NCBI RefSeq assembly: GCF_947492715.1 | Contig: NZ_CANLNS010000001.1 | Span: 620,001-684,000 of the forward strand | Origin: an uncultured Psychroserpens sp. | Lineage (GTDB): Bacteria; Bacteroidota; Bacteroidia; Flavobacteriales; Flavobacteriaceae | DNA length: 64,000 bases | Reading direction: 5' to 3' | Part shown: one piece after another, positions 39,999 to 50,124 of the stretch | Layout of the letters: every line of letters begins with the position of its first letter | Numbering within the stretch: the first letter of the stretch is position 1 | The notes under the pieces: model-generated | The model's input: only the letters and a program-made list of their open reading frames with translations | Databases searched by the model: none | Told to the model about the DNA's origin: nothing | Position numbers and translations under genes: made by a program

Positions 39999-41540
39999 AT
40001 GGCAAACGAAGATCAATTTAAAAAAGTAATCTCTCACGCAAAAGAGTATGGTTACGTATTTCAAAGTAGCGAAATCTATGACGGATTAAGCGCAGTATAT
40101 GACTATGCTCAAAATGGAGCAGAGCTCAAGAAAAACATTCGCGACTACTGGTGGAAGGCTATGGTACAGATGAATGAAAACATTGTAGGTATTGATGCTG
40201 CAATTTTCATGCATCCTACAACATGGAAAGCGTCTGGTCATGTTGATGCATTTAGTGACCCTTTAATTGATAATAAGGACTCTAAAAAGCGTTATCGTGC
40301 AGATGTTTTGGTTGAAGACTATTGCGCTAAAATTGAAAACAAAATTGAAAAAGAAGTCAAAAAAGCGGCAAAACGTTTTGGAGATGCTTTTAACAAAGAA
40401 GAATTTGTAAGCACGAATGGTAGAGTTCTTGGTTATCAAGAAAAGATAGACAGTATTCTAAAACGCCTAGGACAATCTTTAGAAAAAGAAGACTTAGCAG
40501 ATGTCAAAGCGCTTATAGAGGAATTAGAAATTGCAGACCCTCTATCTGGTTCTCGTAATTGGACGGAAGTCAAACAATTCAATTTAATGTTTGGAACGAA
40601 GTTAGGAGCCAGTGCAGAAAGCGCTATGGATTTATACTTACGTCCAGAAACAGCCCAAGGTATTTTTGTAAACTTTTTAAACGTTCAGAAAACAGGACGT
40701 ATGAAAATTCCTTTTGGAATTGCTCAAACTGGTAAAGCGTTTAGAAATGAGATTGTTGCAAGACAATTTATTTTTAGAATGCGTGAATTTGAACAAATGG
40801 AAATGCAATTTTTTATTAAACCAGGTACGCAAAAAGAATGGTTTGAACATTGGAAAGATGCACGATTAAAGTGGCACAAATCTTTGGGAATGGGTGATGA
40901 AAATTATCGCTTTCACGATCATGAAAAATTGGCTCATTATGCAGATGCGGCTACAGATATCGAATTTAAATTTCCTTTTGGGTTTAAAGAATTAGAGGGC
41001 ATTCACTCTCGTACTGATTTTGACCTAAAACAACACGAAGAGTTTTCTGGAAAGAAATTACAATATTTTGACCATGAAGATAATGCGAGTTATATACCTT
41101 ATGTTTTAGAAACCTCGATTGGTTTAGATCGTATGTTCTTAGCTGTGTTCTCAAATTCATTAGAAGACGAAACTTTAGACGATGGAAGTGTTAGAACTGT
41201 ATTAAAATTACCAGCGGTTTTAGCGCCAACAAAAGCGGCTGTATTACCTTTGATTAAAAGAGATGGCTTACCTGAAATCGCTAGAGAAATCATAGAAGAT
41301 TTAAAATGGGATTTCAATGTTATATATGATGAAAAGGATGCCGTAGGTAGGCGTTATAGGCGTCAAGACGCAGCAGGAACACCATTTTGTATTACTGTTG
41401 ACCACGATACATTAAATGATAACACTGTAACAATTCGTCATCGCGATACCATGGAACAGCAACGTGTTAAAATTGAAGATTTAAGAGCTATTATCAAAAA
41501 AGAAGTTGATGTTAAACATTGGCTAATGAAAATGAAATAA
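39999..41540 (+). CDS. glyS: Glycine--tRNA ligase (homodimeric type)
   Basis: The 513-residue class II enzyme charges tRNA-Gly. It is the single-chain alpha2 type of archaea, eukaryotes and Bacteroidetes, not the alpha/beta type of E. coli. Motifs include an N-terminal catalytic segment with HPTTWKASGHVDAF, LRPETAQGIFVNF (motif-2 region start), RMREFEQMEMQFF and GLDRMFLAVFSNS (motif 3). The C-terminal anticodon-binding domain starts near VLAPTKAAVLPL. No large insertion or deletion is seen. Confidence 0.98.
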   Translation: MANEDQFKKVISHAKEYGYVFQSSEIYDGLSAVYDYAQNGAELKKNIRDYWWKAMVQMNENIVGIDAAIFMHPTTWKASGHVDAFSDPLIDNKDSKKRYRADVLVEDYCAKIENKIEKEVKKAAKRFGDAFNKEEFVSTNGRVLGYQEKIDSILKRLGQSLEKEDLADVKALIEELEIADPLSGSRNWTEVKQFNLMFGTKLGASAESAMDLYLRPETAQGIFVNFLNVQKTGRMKIPFGIAQTGKAFRNEIVARQFIFRMREFEQMEMQFFIKPGTQKEWFEHWKDARLKWHKSLGMGDENYRFHDHEKLAHYADAATDIEFKFPFGFKELEGIHSRTDFDLKQHEEFSGKKLQYFDHEDNASYIPYVLETSIGLDRMFLAVFSNSLEDETLDDGSVRTVLKLPAVLAPTKAAVLPLIKRDGLPEIAREIIEDLKWDFNVIYDEKDAVGRRYRRQDAAGTPFCITVDHDTLNDNTVTIRHRDTMEQQRVKIEDLRAIIKKEVDVKHWLMKMK

Positions 41541-41554
41541 TCTCATATACACAT

Positions 41555-41596
41555 AAAAAAAAAGAGCCTTGAATAATATCAAGGCTCTTTTTTTTA
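41555..41596. terminator. Bidirectional terminator
   Basis: The stem AGAGCCTTGA/TCAAGGCTCT with a six-base loop, preceded by A-run and followed by T-run, lies between convergent glyS and the next minus-strand gene. Confidence 0.9.
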
Positions 41597-42463
41597 TTTC
41601 TTCAATAAGGTAATCTTTGCTTTTTCTTTCTCCTTTAAATTGGTGAGTGCCTTATAATTATTTTTAGAATCTTCTATTTCCAAAAACACCGTATTAGGTG
41701 AAACCTTCCCAATATTTAAGGCTTCAAGTTCTAAGGTTGTTTGGGGTTTATCTAAAATGATTTCAATCTTCTTCTTCTCTTTAGTCACCACATAGTTTCT
41801 AAGCACAATCTTAGAATCAATTTTAAGATTGATTTTATCACCATCTTCTTGACCAGCATCATACAACACGATGGTTACTTTTTTATCCTTACTGAAAAAA
41901 TTAAGTGTTTCATCTTTAGAAATGAATGTTGTTTTTAAGGAATCTACAAGTTTAACAATATTTACCTTTTCTTTCACCTCCTTTTTAACAAAAATACTCC
42001 TGTCAATTTTCTTATCAAGTTTCTTTGCTTTTTTGTCAATTTTCTTCATATCTGCCATCAAAATCTCTCCACTAATACATTCTTGACCATCGCCATATAA
42101 ACCTTTAAAATCACCTTTAATTTCACCTTTGCCGTTTAGTTTTTTTAATGAGCCTTTAAAATTAACAAAGCAAAAATCATCGGTATTAACTTCAGATTTG
42201 GTATATACAATACCTTGTTCCTTAAATGTAATTCTATTTTCTTTATCATTAAAAAAACCGCTTATCATGGATTTAGTTTCATGTGGCCCGCCAAAATCAG
42301 TCAGGGAATAACCATCAATAACACCTTCTTTTTCAGAAAAATGCACACTATAACTTATAAACGAAGTATCATTTAATTTTATGGCCCCCATAAATTCTGA
42401 CTTGGCTTGTGCCTGAGAAAAGAAATACATAAGTGAACATAAAAAACATAGGAAAATTCTCAT
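41594..42463 (-). CDS. Hypothetical secreted protein
   Basis: The 289-residue protein has a signal peptide ending SQAQA. The N-terminal half (about residues 22-140) is a beta-rich domain with GFFNDKENRITF, reminiscent of lipocalin-like or META-like folds. A basic helical linker (MKKIDKKAKKLDKKID) follows at about 147-165, then a second beta-rich half rich in lysine. No family is recognised. The role, presumably periplasmic, cannot be inferred from its neighbours. Confidence 0.7.
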   Translation of the reverse strand: MRIFLCFLCSLMYFFSQAQAKSEFMGAIKLNDTSFISYSVHFSEKEGVIDGYSLTDFGGPHETKSMISGFFNDKENRITFKEQGIVYTKSEVNTDDFCFVNFKGSLKKLNGKGEIKGDFKGLYGDGQECISGEILMADMKKIDKKAKKLDKKIDRSIFVKKEVKEKVNIVKLVDSLKTTFISKDETLNFFSKDKKVTIVLYDAGQEDGDKINLKIDSKIVLRNYVVTKEKKKIEIILDKPQTTLELEALNIGKVSPNTVFLEIEDSKNNYKALTNLKEKEKAKITLLKK

Positions 42464-42516
42464 TAATATCGTATTAATTATTATACTTGTAAATATAAAC
42501 TTATAAATTAGATCAT

Positions 42517-42891
42517 ATGAAATTTAAAATTATTCTTTCGTTTTTAGCGATTATTCTAACGATGAATTTAAGTTATGCTTCTTTTCCGGTTGTAAAAGCT
42601 AAAACAACAAGTGCAGAGGTAGTGACCAATATTGACACCGAAGACAACGAAACTTATTACTCGCCAGCAGCTAAAGCTGCTCAAAAAAGTCAAGGAGTTG
42701 CCTTACTTCTTTGGTTCTTCTTAGGTGGTCTTGCTGGTCATAGATGGTATTTAGGAAGTCCTGTTGGTTGGAACATTCTATTCATCCTTACATTAGGAGG
42801 TTTAGGTGTTTGGGCCATTATTGATTTAATTGGTATTATTTCTGGATCATACGAACCTAAAAATGGATCTTATAAGAGTAGTTTCTTCTAG
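42517..42891 (+). CDS. TM2 domain-containing protein
   Basis: The 124-residue protein has a first hydrophobic stretch at residues 4-21 (possible signal) and, from about 65 on, the TM2 domain: VALLLWFFLGGLAGHRWYLG, a turn with a conserved GxHRxYLG-like motif, and LTLGGLGVWAIIDLI. TM2 proteins are small two-helix membrane proteins of unknown role. It ends at a terminator shared with the convergent outer-membrane protein. Confidence 0.9.
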   Translation: MKFKIILSFLAIILTMNLSYASFPVVKAKTTSAEVVTNIDTEDNETYYSPAAKAAQKSQGVALLLWFFLGGLAGHRWYLGSPVGWNILFILTLGGLGVWAIIDLIGIISGSYEPKNGSYKSSFF

Positions 42892-42915
42892 GATTTAAAT
42901 CTCATATACAATTTG

Positions 42916-42953
42916 AAAACTCCCAAATATTTAAATATTTTGGGAGTTTTAAT
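42916..42953. terminator. Bidirectional terminator
   Basis: The stem AAAACTCCCAAA/TTTGGGAGTTTT, with AT-rich inner pairing, separates the convergent TM2 and barrel genes. Confidence 0.85.
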
Positions 42954-42966
42954 TTATACATAATCT

Positions 42967-43512
42967 CTAAAATCGATAGCCAACACTAATCCCTAATTTC
43001 GCGACAAAATCATTATTAAACTCATTGCTATTAAATAAATTTCGGCCAACACCAAAACTCACTTCGCCAATAAAACCATTATTAGTGACCCATTTTCCGC
43101 CTAATCCAATTCCTAGAGCAAAATCGGTAACCGTTTCTTCTCTATTAACGAGTATATCACCTCCAACAAGAGCTAAAGTATTTTCTTTTACAGAACTAAG
43201 CAATCCAAAACCTTCCAAGAAAAACCCCGAAGCATACTTCTTGCCAAAATAAAGTCTGTAATATGGTGAGATGTAATAATCAATATCATCTTTTATATCG
43301 TCATCAAATGGTAAAAACACATTAAGACCAATACCAGATTCTTCATTTAGTAAACGTTCATAAGTGACATCAACGGCTCCAATAACCATATAAAGTGCAT
43401 TAACTTTTACTTCATTAGAAGCCTGTTTAACATCGCTATTAACTGGGTCATCTTGAGCATATAATGCTATTGAAAATAAGAACAGAAATGTGCATAAAAT
43501 AGAGTTTTTCAT
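42967..43512 (-). CDS. Outer-membrane beta-barrel protein
   Basis: The 181-residue protein has a signal peptide ending ALYAQ. The mature part consists of alternating strands with aromatic girdles (VTYERLLNEESGIGLNVF, GVGRNLFNS) and ends in LGISVGYRF, a classical C-terminal barrel strand with a final Phe. It fits the small porin-like outer-membrane beta-barrel families with about eight strands. It is the last gene before the large surface protein and shares no overlap with it. Confidence 0.82.
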   Translation of the reverse strand: MKNSILCTFLFLFSIALYAQDDPVNSDVKQASNEVKVNALYMVIGAVDVTYERLLNEESGIGLNVFLPFDDDIKDDIDYYISPYYRLYFGKKYASGFFLEGFGLLSSVKENTLALVGGDILVNREETVTDFALGIGLGGKWVTNNGFIGEVSFGVGRNLFNSNEFNNDFVAKLGISVGYRF

Positions 43513-43626
43513 AAATAATTTAGTTTAAAGTTAATTTGGTTTACTGTCACAACAATTGTACCAATTGAAGATGCACTTAAACTAAAAAGGTTGCGTACAA
43601 AACAATATATCTTATTTGTCTATGCT

Positions 43627-46600
43627 CTAAAAGTAGGCCTTTAACTGAACTGTTCCTGTGTGAATTGTTTTACTAGTTTCTGTTTTTCTTCCGAAGTAAT
43701 TCAAATTTAAATCCAGAAACTTGGTGAGTTTTTTCTGAGCTAGTAGATTCCACGTAAAATTATTTCCTGGTTGCAATCCTTCCAGAATTTGATAAGCAAC
43801 TGGTGTATTAGCATTTCCGTCGAATTCATTTTTAAAGAAGTTAACTTCTCCTGTTAAGGCAATTTTATTGGCATTATTATATGTAAATGATAGGCCATAA
43901 TTACGCTGTGTTAATTGCTCCATATTACCTATTACATTGTCTTTAGACGTATATTGATAAAACATATCAAAACGTGCGTTTTCATTAAATATATAGGATA
44001 ACTTAGGTTGAAATCTCACCTCATCGAGTTTATAATTTCTTGTAGTGAAATTTTCATTCAAACTTTCATTAGTTTCCAAACTTGACTGTAAATTAATCAA
44101 CCAACTTGTCCAAAATTTATGATTAAACTGAACCTGGTGACTTTCCAACTTATTTTCCTGAAACCCTACAGACAAGGTAGACCTATTCGTATTAGATAAA
44201 AACGTATAAGACGTTGTGAAATCTTGTTTCCCCCTATTATAAAACAATACATTTCTTATGCTTTTATTTAGTGCAAGTTGATTGTCATCATCTGTAGAAA
44301 ATGGATTTAAGTTAAAGCCATCATCAACACGCCTGTTTTTCCTATCAATAAGAAAAGAGGTTTGATTATAAAAATGTGACCAGAATTTTTTGCTTTTTTC
44401 TTCTGATGTCGACCATTGTTTCGGATTTATAATTAAAGTTTGACTAAACCTATTTTGATGGGTTTTTACAAAGACCTGATTTGGCAATAGCACGCGAATA
44501 AAACTACCTTGATCTGTAAATTGAGCAACTTCAAACTCATTGAGTTCTTGAATACCATTCTCATTATAATCAATCCATGTATAAGCACCTTGACCAGGTT
44601 CAACCTCAACATAGGTAAAGTCTTGTTGCGGCAATGTCCCAGAATTGGTCTCAAAAACGGTATTCCATAGTACCAAGTTATTCCATAATCTTTGGTTGAA
44701 ATTTAATCTTGAGTTCAATGAATTTTCGTCTTCTATAGTATCATCTTCATTTTTTAAGGCTCTATAGTTGACATACAGCCCTAAATTAGTTGTTTTATTC
44801 TGTAAGATCTGTGATTTTAAATAGTAGGTATTTGAGGTATTAACACGCGTAACTTCATTGGTGCGAAGACTATCGTTTACCCTATATTTATAACCAAGTT
44901 CAACAAAAACTCCCGTGCTATCTCCATAACCTGTAAACACTTCATAGGAATTAAAACGCTGACTCAAATTTGTCAATAAATCTGTAGCTCTTTCTCGTTG
45001 TTCACTATCCTCTAATGCTATTTTAGCACCAACCCATTGCTTACCAAAATTATAGGTAGCGCGATTAAACGATCGCACAAACGTGGATGTGGAGGTACTA
45101 CTTTTATTACTTAGAAAACTCGAATTCGAAAATATATTAAACTTATTCAATTGAAGGTTTGCTAAGATACTATGACGATTTCCATTGAAATTTTCTGAAT
45201 AGTTAAGATGTTCAAATTTATAACTAGCTAAACCTTTTTTAGAATGTAATACATCTACTCCTGAAGACCATAATATTTGATTTCCTAACGGGTTTTCTAA
45301 ATTCCAATCTCGATTAAATTCAGCTCTGTATAAACGCTGAATTGTTCTGAAATTCTTCTGAATAACATCGGCATCGGCATAGGCATTTAAGTTCCATAAG
45401 CTATCAGACTTAATTATGTTTTGATTTACTTTTAATTTCGCTGCAAAGCCATCATTGTCATTATCATCAAGATTAGAAAATAAATTGACGTCATTTTTAC
45501 TTCCAGCCAATTCAAAGTAAACATCGGTATTCTCATTTGGTCTATAGGCGCCATTAATTATTGCTATCTGCAATTTTTCGGGTGCAATTAGCCTAACAAT
45601 GGGCTCATAATTTCCTTGTGGTATGCCGTTTATAGGCTCAACATATTCAAAAATATTTTCAACAGCATTACTGTTTATAATTATATAATTTCCTTGATTC
45701 TCACCCACCAACGTAAACCGTACACTAAACAACTCATCGTCAGGATTATTAGAGAACACAAATATTTCTGTACCATTAACAATATCCTTCCTATATAAAA
45801 TCCTATTATCATCAAAGGCCTCTGCCACATCAGAAGGAGCTACCATTAACGATTGGTCATCTCCAGCATTAGATAAAATCTCTACCTGCTCGGCTGAAAG
45901 GTTTTGCTGTAGTGGTTGGTTTTTAGCATCTGCTTCAGAATAGACCGATACACCTAGTTTTAATTTTTCAGTCTCATACGTACTCCCTCCAAATACTGTA
46001 AATCTCGAAAAGTTTCTATCACTAAACTGATAGTCTACTGTAATTCGCATTTCCGAAGTAATAGGATAGGTCGAATTAAAGATAATTTCACCTGCGTTAT
46101 AATCGATTATATAATCTTTATTTTCGCCACGTTCAATAGGAATTCCGTTAACATATACGGTTTCACTTCCTGAAACAATAAGCACAAACAATTCATTATT
46201 TGGTCCAGTGAGTTTATAAGGTCCTTGATTTCCTTCTTGAGCCACAAACTGACTCGTTGTAAACTGACCTCGAACCAATGCTCCAGATGCAAAAACGCTG
46301 GTTTTAGAAGCTTCACCCTCAAAATTTGTCGTAACCTGAAGCCCTTGTACACGCTTTGTGAAATTGGCAAAATAACTATTGGGATTTGCCAAATCAATAT
46401 CACCTGCTCTAATATTCCATTTATCACTAAATAGCTCTATAAAAACTTGATCAAATTCATCTAATCGCTGAGAATAGCCACTTTCTTGCAACGGAATGTT
46501 AGCGTCTTGTATAGATGCCCTAAGTGAGACTTTATCGCTTAATTTTCCTGAAATTTGTAAATCCAGTTCACTGTTTAATACCGAATTTTGATTGTTTCCA

Positions 46601-47037
46601 AGTGTTACACCTCGAGAGATACTCCCTGAGGTACTCAGACCATCAAAGGGTGTGAAGTTTTGCTCAATATTTGATTGGTTGAGTTTATAAAGACGTTGAA
46701 GGTTATCTGTGTTTTCTACAATAATCTTATCATCTAGTTGGAAATATTTCCGCGTTAAAAAATCGGGATAACGTAAATAGCTAATCTCTACCGAATCTAT
46801 ATCTATGGGTTTCTTAAACGTTAGCAAGGCTTTCGCAAAATCAACTTTGTAATAGGAGGTATCTATCGTTGTTTTATCCTTACGCTTAAGTATAAACCAA
46901 CTCGAGTTGATACTTACAGTATCCACTTTAATCGAATCTCTAACGGCTACCTTCTTTGTTCTATAGTTAGACTGCTCCTCTTGTGCCAAAGCATAAAAAG
47001 ACATCATAAAACATATTAGTGAAATAGCAATTTTCAT
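43627..47037 (-). CDS. Very large outer-membrane protein (1136 residues)
   Basis: A signal peptide ends ALAQ. The N-terminal third (to about residue 350) holds short beta modules with a repeated style: NWNIRAGDIDLANPNSYFAN-like text and VYVNGIPIERGENKDYIIDY, the latter typical of plug or anchor domains. From about residue 560 the sequence consists of long amphipathic strands rich in Asn and aromatic residues and ends FGRKTETSKTIHTGTVQLKAYF-like (last residues VQLKAYF), as in a big barrel. It belongs to a conserved uncharacterised Flavobacteriaceae family; no transport motif such as a TonB box is obvious. Confidence 0.75.
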   Translation of the reverse strand: MKIAISLICFMMSFYALAQEEQSNYRTKKVAVRDSIKVDTVSINSSWFILKRKDKTTIDTSYYKVDFAKALLTFKKPIDIDSVEISYLRYPDFLTRKYFQLDDKIIVENTDNLQRLYKLNQSNIEQNFTPFDGLSTSGSISRGVTLGNNQNSVLNSELDLQISGKLSDKVSLRASIQDANIPLQESGYSQRLDEFDQVFIELFSDKWNIRAGDIDLANPNSYFANFTKRVQGLQVTTNFEGEASKTSVFASGALVRGQFTTSQFVAQEGNQGPYKLTGPNNELFVLIVSGSETVYVNGIPIERGENKDYIIDYNAGEIIFNSTYPITSEMRITVDYQFSDRNFSRFTVFGGSTYETEKLKLGVSVYSEADAKNQPLQQNLSAEQVEILSNAGDDQSLMVAPSDVAEAFDDNRILYRKDIVNGTEIFVFSNNPDDELFSVRFTLVGENQGNYIIINSNAVENIFEYVEPINGIPQGNYEPIVRLIAPEKLQIAIINGAYRPNENTDVYFELAGSKNDVNLFSNLDDNDNDGFAAKLKVNQNIIKSDSLWNLNAYADADVIQKNFRTIQRLYRAEFNRDWNLENPLGNQILWSSGVDVLHSKKGLASYKFEHLNYSENFNGNRHSILANLQLNKFNIFSNSSFLSNKSSTSTSTFVRSFNRATYNFGKQWVGAKIALEDSEQRERATDLLTNLSQRFNSYEVFTGYGDSTGVFVELGYKYRVNDSLRTNEVTRVNTSNTYYLKSQILQNKTTNLGLYVNYRALKNEDDTIEDENSLNSRLNFNQRLWNNLVLWNTVFETNSGTLPQQDFTYVEVEPGQGAYTWIDYNENGIQELNEFEVAQFTDQGSFIRVLLPNQVFVKTHQNRFSQTLIINPKQWSTSEEKSKKFWSHFYNQTSFLIDRKNRRVDDGFNLNPFSTDDDNQLALNKSIRNVLFYNRGKQDFTTSYTFLSNTNRSTLSVGFQENKLESHQVQFNHKFWTSWLINLQSSLETNESLNENFTTRNYKLDEVRFQPKLSYIFNENARFDMFYQYTSKDNVIGNMEQLTQRNYGLSFTYNNANKIALTGEVNFFKNEFDGNANTPVAYQILEGLQPGNNFTWNLLAQKKLTKFLDLNLNYFGRKTETSKTIHTGTVQLKAYF

Positions 47038-47149
47038 TCCCTATATAAACTTCTAAAGGCGGAAATTATTTTATCCTTAAAATCGGGTTAAAATAATAGT
47101 GTAAAAGTACAGTATTATTTAATTTAGCTGAAATCTTAACTTATCTAGA

Positions 47150-47911
47150 ATGAAAATCATCTCATACAATGTCAACGGGATTAGAGCAGCAATGAATAAA
47201 GGCTTTATTGATTGGCTTAAAAGTGCAGATCCTGATGTGATTTGCCTGCAAGAAATTAAAGCCATGAAGGAGCAGGTGGATATAGAAGCCATTGAAAATG
47301 CTGGCTATAAATACAATTATTGGTTTAGCGCTCAAAAGAAAGGATACAGTGGTGTTGCTATCTTTAGTAAAACAGAACCAGACCATGTTGAATATGGAAC
47401 CGGAATTGAATCTATGGATTTTGAAGGTCGAAACATTAGAGCAGACTTTAATGGATTATCTGTTATGAGTATGTATTTACCATCAGGTACTAATGATGCA
47501 AGACTCGCTCATAAATTTGAGTACATGGACATGATTCATGAATATTTAAACACCTTAAGGCAATCATTTCCAAACCTGGTTGTGCTTGGTGATTATAATA
47601 TTTGTCATGAAGCCATTGATATTCATAATCCAAAAATGAAAGGTGTTTCTGGATTTTTACCAGAAGAACGTGAATGGCTTGGTAGCTTTATTAATAGTGG
47701 ATTTGTCGATTCGTTTAGACATCTACACCCAGAAAAACAAGAGTTTTCATGGTGGAGCTATCGCGCTAATGCTAGAGCAAATAATAAGGGCTGGCGCTTA
47801 GATTATGCCATGGTGAGCCAACCATTGCAAGAAAATATAAAACGAAGCGTTATCCTCACGGAAGCGGTTCATAGTGATCATTGTCCGATTTTAGTAGAAA
47901 TTGAAAATTAA
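47150..47911 (+). CDS. xth: Exodeoxyribonuclease III
   Basis: The 253-residue AP endonuclease/3'-exonuclease has the family motifs KIISYNVNGIRAAMNKGF at the start, the magnesium Glu in CLQEIKA, GDYNICHEAID near 147-157 and SWWSYRANARANNKGWRLDY plus SDHCPI at the end. It cuts abasic sites in base-excision repair. It is followed after 25 bases by the OmpA-type gene, with which it may share a transcript. Confidence 0.97.
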   Translation: MKIISYNVNGIRAAMNKGFIDWLKSADPDVICLQEIKAMKEQVDIEAIENAGYKYNYWFSAQKKGYSGVAIFSKTEPDHVEYGTGIESMDFEGRNIRADFNGLSVMSMYLPSGTNDARLAHKFEYMDMIHEYLNTLRQSFPNLVVLGDYNICHEAIDIHNPKMKGVSGFLPEEREWLGSFINSGFVDSFRHLHPEKQEFSWWSYRANARANNKGWRLDYAMVSQPLQENIKRSVILTEAVHSDHCPILVEIEN

Positions 47912-47936
47912 TTATTAAGTACATAACCCAAATAGT

Positions 47937-48896
47937 ATGATTAAAAAATTGTCATTAATAGCACTAACTCTAATATTAACTACGTCCTGCGTATCAAAAA
48001 AAATATATACCGATTTAGAAGATAAATACGCCAATCTTAAAAAAGAAAACAGAAAATTAGCCGATTCAAATCGCGATCTAGAAACAACATTGAATAAGGC
48101 GCAAAACGATTTATCAAAACTTCAGCAAGACTATGATAAAACGTTAGCGCAGCGTAATAAACTTCAAACCGATTATAACGCGACCAAGTCTAATCTCGAT
48201 AACTTAAAAGCCTCTTATGATGCTTTAGAAAAAAACAGCAATGCCTCTATTGCAGCAAACTCAAAAAAGAACCGAGAACTATTAGCTCAACTGGAAGCTA
48301 AAGAGCAAGCCTTGGCCGCTGAAAACGCAAGATTAGAAAAGATTAAAAAAGAATTAGAATCTAGGTCGCAACGTGTTGCCGAATTAGAAAATGTAATTGC
48401 TTCTAAAGACGCGGCAATGACCAAACTGAAAAATGCTATTTCTCAAGCCTTAACTAACTTTGAAGGGAAAGGACTTACAGTAGAACAGCGTAATGGTAAA
48501 GTTTACGTATCTATGGAAAACAAACTCCTTTTTCAATCAGGAAGTTGGGCTGTAGGTACGCAAGGAAAACAAGCCGTTAAACAACTTGGTAGTGTCTTAG
48601 CAGACAATCCTGAAATTGCCATTTTAATAGAAGGACACACCGATAATGTTCCATACAAAGGGAACTCTCAACTTAGTGGTAACTGGGATTTATCAACCAA
48701 GCGTGCAACAGCTATTGTTAATATTCTAAGAGAAAACTCGTCTATCAATCCAGAAAACCTAACAGCTGCTGGTCGTGGTGAATTTGCACCAATTGCAACC
48801 AACGACACTGCTGAAGGTAAAGCAAAAAATCGTCGTATAGAAGTCATTCTAACACCTAAATTGGATGAGATTTCAAAATTGCTGAACGACATTTAA
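47937..48896 (+). CDS. OmpA family lipoprotein with coiled coil
   Basis: The 319-residue protein has a lipobox TTSC (Cys18), a coiled coil from about residue 30 to 165 with many Leu/Lys/Asp heptads, and a C-terminal OmpA-like domain at about 185-310 (IEGHTDNVPYKGN, NWDLSTKRATAIV, GRGEFAPIATN). It should sit in the outer membrane with the OmpA domain bound to peptidoglycan, spanning the periplasm by the coil. A terminator follows about 50 bases after the stop. Confidence 0.93.
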   Translation: MIKKLSLIALTLILTTSCVSKKIYTDLEDKYANLKKENRKLADSNRDLETTLNKAQNDLSKLQQDYDKTLAQRNKLQTDYNATKSNLDNLKASYDALEKNSNASIAANSKKNRELLAQLEAKEQALAAENARLEKIKKELESRSQRVAELENVIASKDAAMTKLKNAISQALTNFEGKGLTVEQRNGKVYVSMENKLLFQSGSWAVGTQGKQAVKQLGSVLADNPEIAILIEGHTDNVPYKGNSQLSGNWDLSTKRATAIVNILRENSSINPENLTAAGRGEFAPIATNDTAEGKAKNRRIEVILTPKLDEISKLLNDI

Positions 48897-48944
48897 ATCG
48901 ATATTGAAGCACACCATCAAATTCTAAAACCTTAACATAGATTT

Positions 48945-48982
48945 AGACCTTTCAGTTTTTTAAAAGCTGAAAGGTCTTCTTA
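48945..48982 (+). terminator. Intrinsic terminator
   Basis: The stem AGACCTTTCAG/CTGAAAGGTCT with a nine-base loop is followed by a T-rich run. The -7 box of the next gene begins right behind it. Confidence 0.8.
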
Positions 48983-48988
48983 TCTTTG
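48981..48988 (+). promoter_or_regulatory. -7 promoter box of the aldo/keto reductase gene
   Basis: TATCTTTG is an exact TANNTTTG box, placed 25 bases from the ATG at 49014 to give a leader of about 20 bases. It directly follows the terminator of the OmpA gene, so the reductase has its own promoter. Confidence 0.55.
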
Positions 48989-49013
48989 CTTGTCTTAACA
49001 CCAAACCAACATC

Positions 49014-50051
49014 ATGAGATATACCACATTACCAAAAACCGATATAAAAGTTAGCAAAATCTGTTTAGGCACGATGACTTGGGGAAATCAAAATACCCAA
49101 GATGAAGGCTTTGCACAAATGGATTTAGCCCTAGATAAAGGTGTTAATTTCTTTGACGTTGCCGAATTATATCCTGTCCCAGCAACTGCAGAAACCTACG
49201 CTGAAACAGAACGTATTATAGGCAATTGGTTTGAAAAAACCGGACAAAGAGACAAAGTTGTTTTAGCCACCAAGATTGCCGGACCTGGAGATTATACCGC
49301 TCATATTAGAACCAACGGTTTTAGTAAAGCTGCGCTTAACGATGCAGTAAATAATAGTTTAAAACGCCTGAAGACCGATTATATAGATTTGTATCAGTTG
49401 CATTGGCCAGAGCGACATACCAATACTTTTGGTGTTAGAGATTACAACCATAATGCAAACGATCCTTGGACAGATAATTTTAATGAAATCTTACATAATC
49501 TTAATGAGATTATGAAAACCGGAAAAGTGCGTCAAGTAGGAATTTCGAATGAAAAAGCATGGGGAACAATGCGTTATTTAGAAGAGTCTAAGCTACATGA
49601 TTTACCAAGAATGATTACCATACAAAATGCCTATTCTCTATTAAATAGAGTTTTTGAAGGCGATATGGCAGAGATTGCTATTCGCGAAAATATTGGGCTT
49701 CTAGCCTATTCTCCTATGGCATTTGGAGTACTCTCTGGTAAGTATATTAAAGGTACAGCTGCAGATGATGCACGATTAAAGCTGTTCCCTAGATTTGCTC
49801 GTTATAGTGGAGATAAGGCTACTGAAGCAACGAAACGTTACCTTCAAATTGCAGAAGATAATGGTATGACCTTAGCTCAAATGGCATTGGCTTTTGTAAC
49901 CGATAGACCTTTTATAACAAGTAATATTATTGGAGCAACCACATTAAAGCAATTGGAAGAAAACATTGATAGTATCGATATAGAATTAAGTGATGATATC
50001 TTAAAGGCTATTGCCGAGGTACATGCCGAAATTCCAAACCCAGCACCCTAA
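49014..50051 (+). CDS. NADP(H)-dependent aldo/keto reductase (Tas-like)
   Basis: The 345-residue TIM-barrel enzyme matches the Tas/AKR branch: KICLGTMTWGNQNTQDEGF, FFDVAELYPVP with catalytic Asp and Tyr, ATKIAGP with Lys, YQLHWPERHTNTFG with His, and the C-terminal NADP site with SNIIGATTLKQL. It reduces aldehydes or ketones; the substrate is unknown. It is a single gene with its own promoter. Confidence 0.92.
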   Translation: MRYTTLPKTDIKVSKICLGTMTWGNQNTQDEGFAQMDLALDKGVNFFDVAELYPVPATAETYAETERIIGNWFEKTGQRDKVVLATKIAGPGDYTAHIRTNGFSKAALNDAVNNSLKRLKTDYIDLYQLHWPERHTNTFGVRDYNHNANDPWTDNFNEILHNLNEIMKTGKVRQVGISNEKAWGTMRYLEESKLHDLPRMITIQNAYSLLNRVFEGDMAEIAIRENIGLLAYSPMAFGVLSGKYIKGTAADDARLKLFPRFARYSGDKATEATKRYLQIAEDNGMTLAQMALAFVTDRPFITSNIIGATTLKQLEENIDSIDIELSDDILKAIAEVHAEIPNPAP

Positions 50052-50124
50052 TGCTAAAATTTTAATTTAAAAAATTGGTGGTTTGTCGATTATATTCTAT
50101 ATTAGTTGTACTAAACTAACCAAC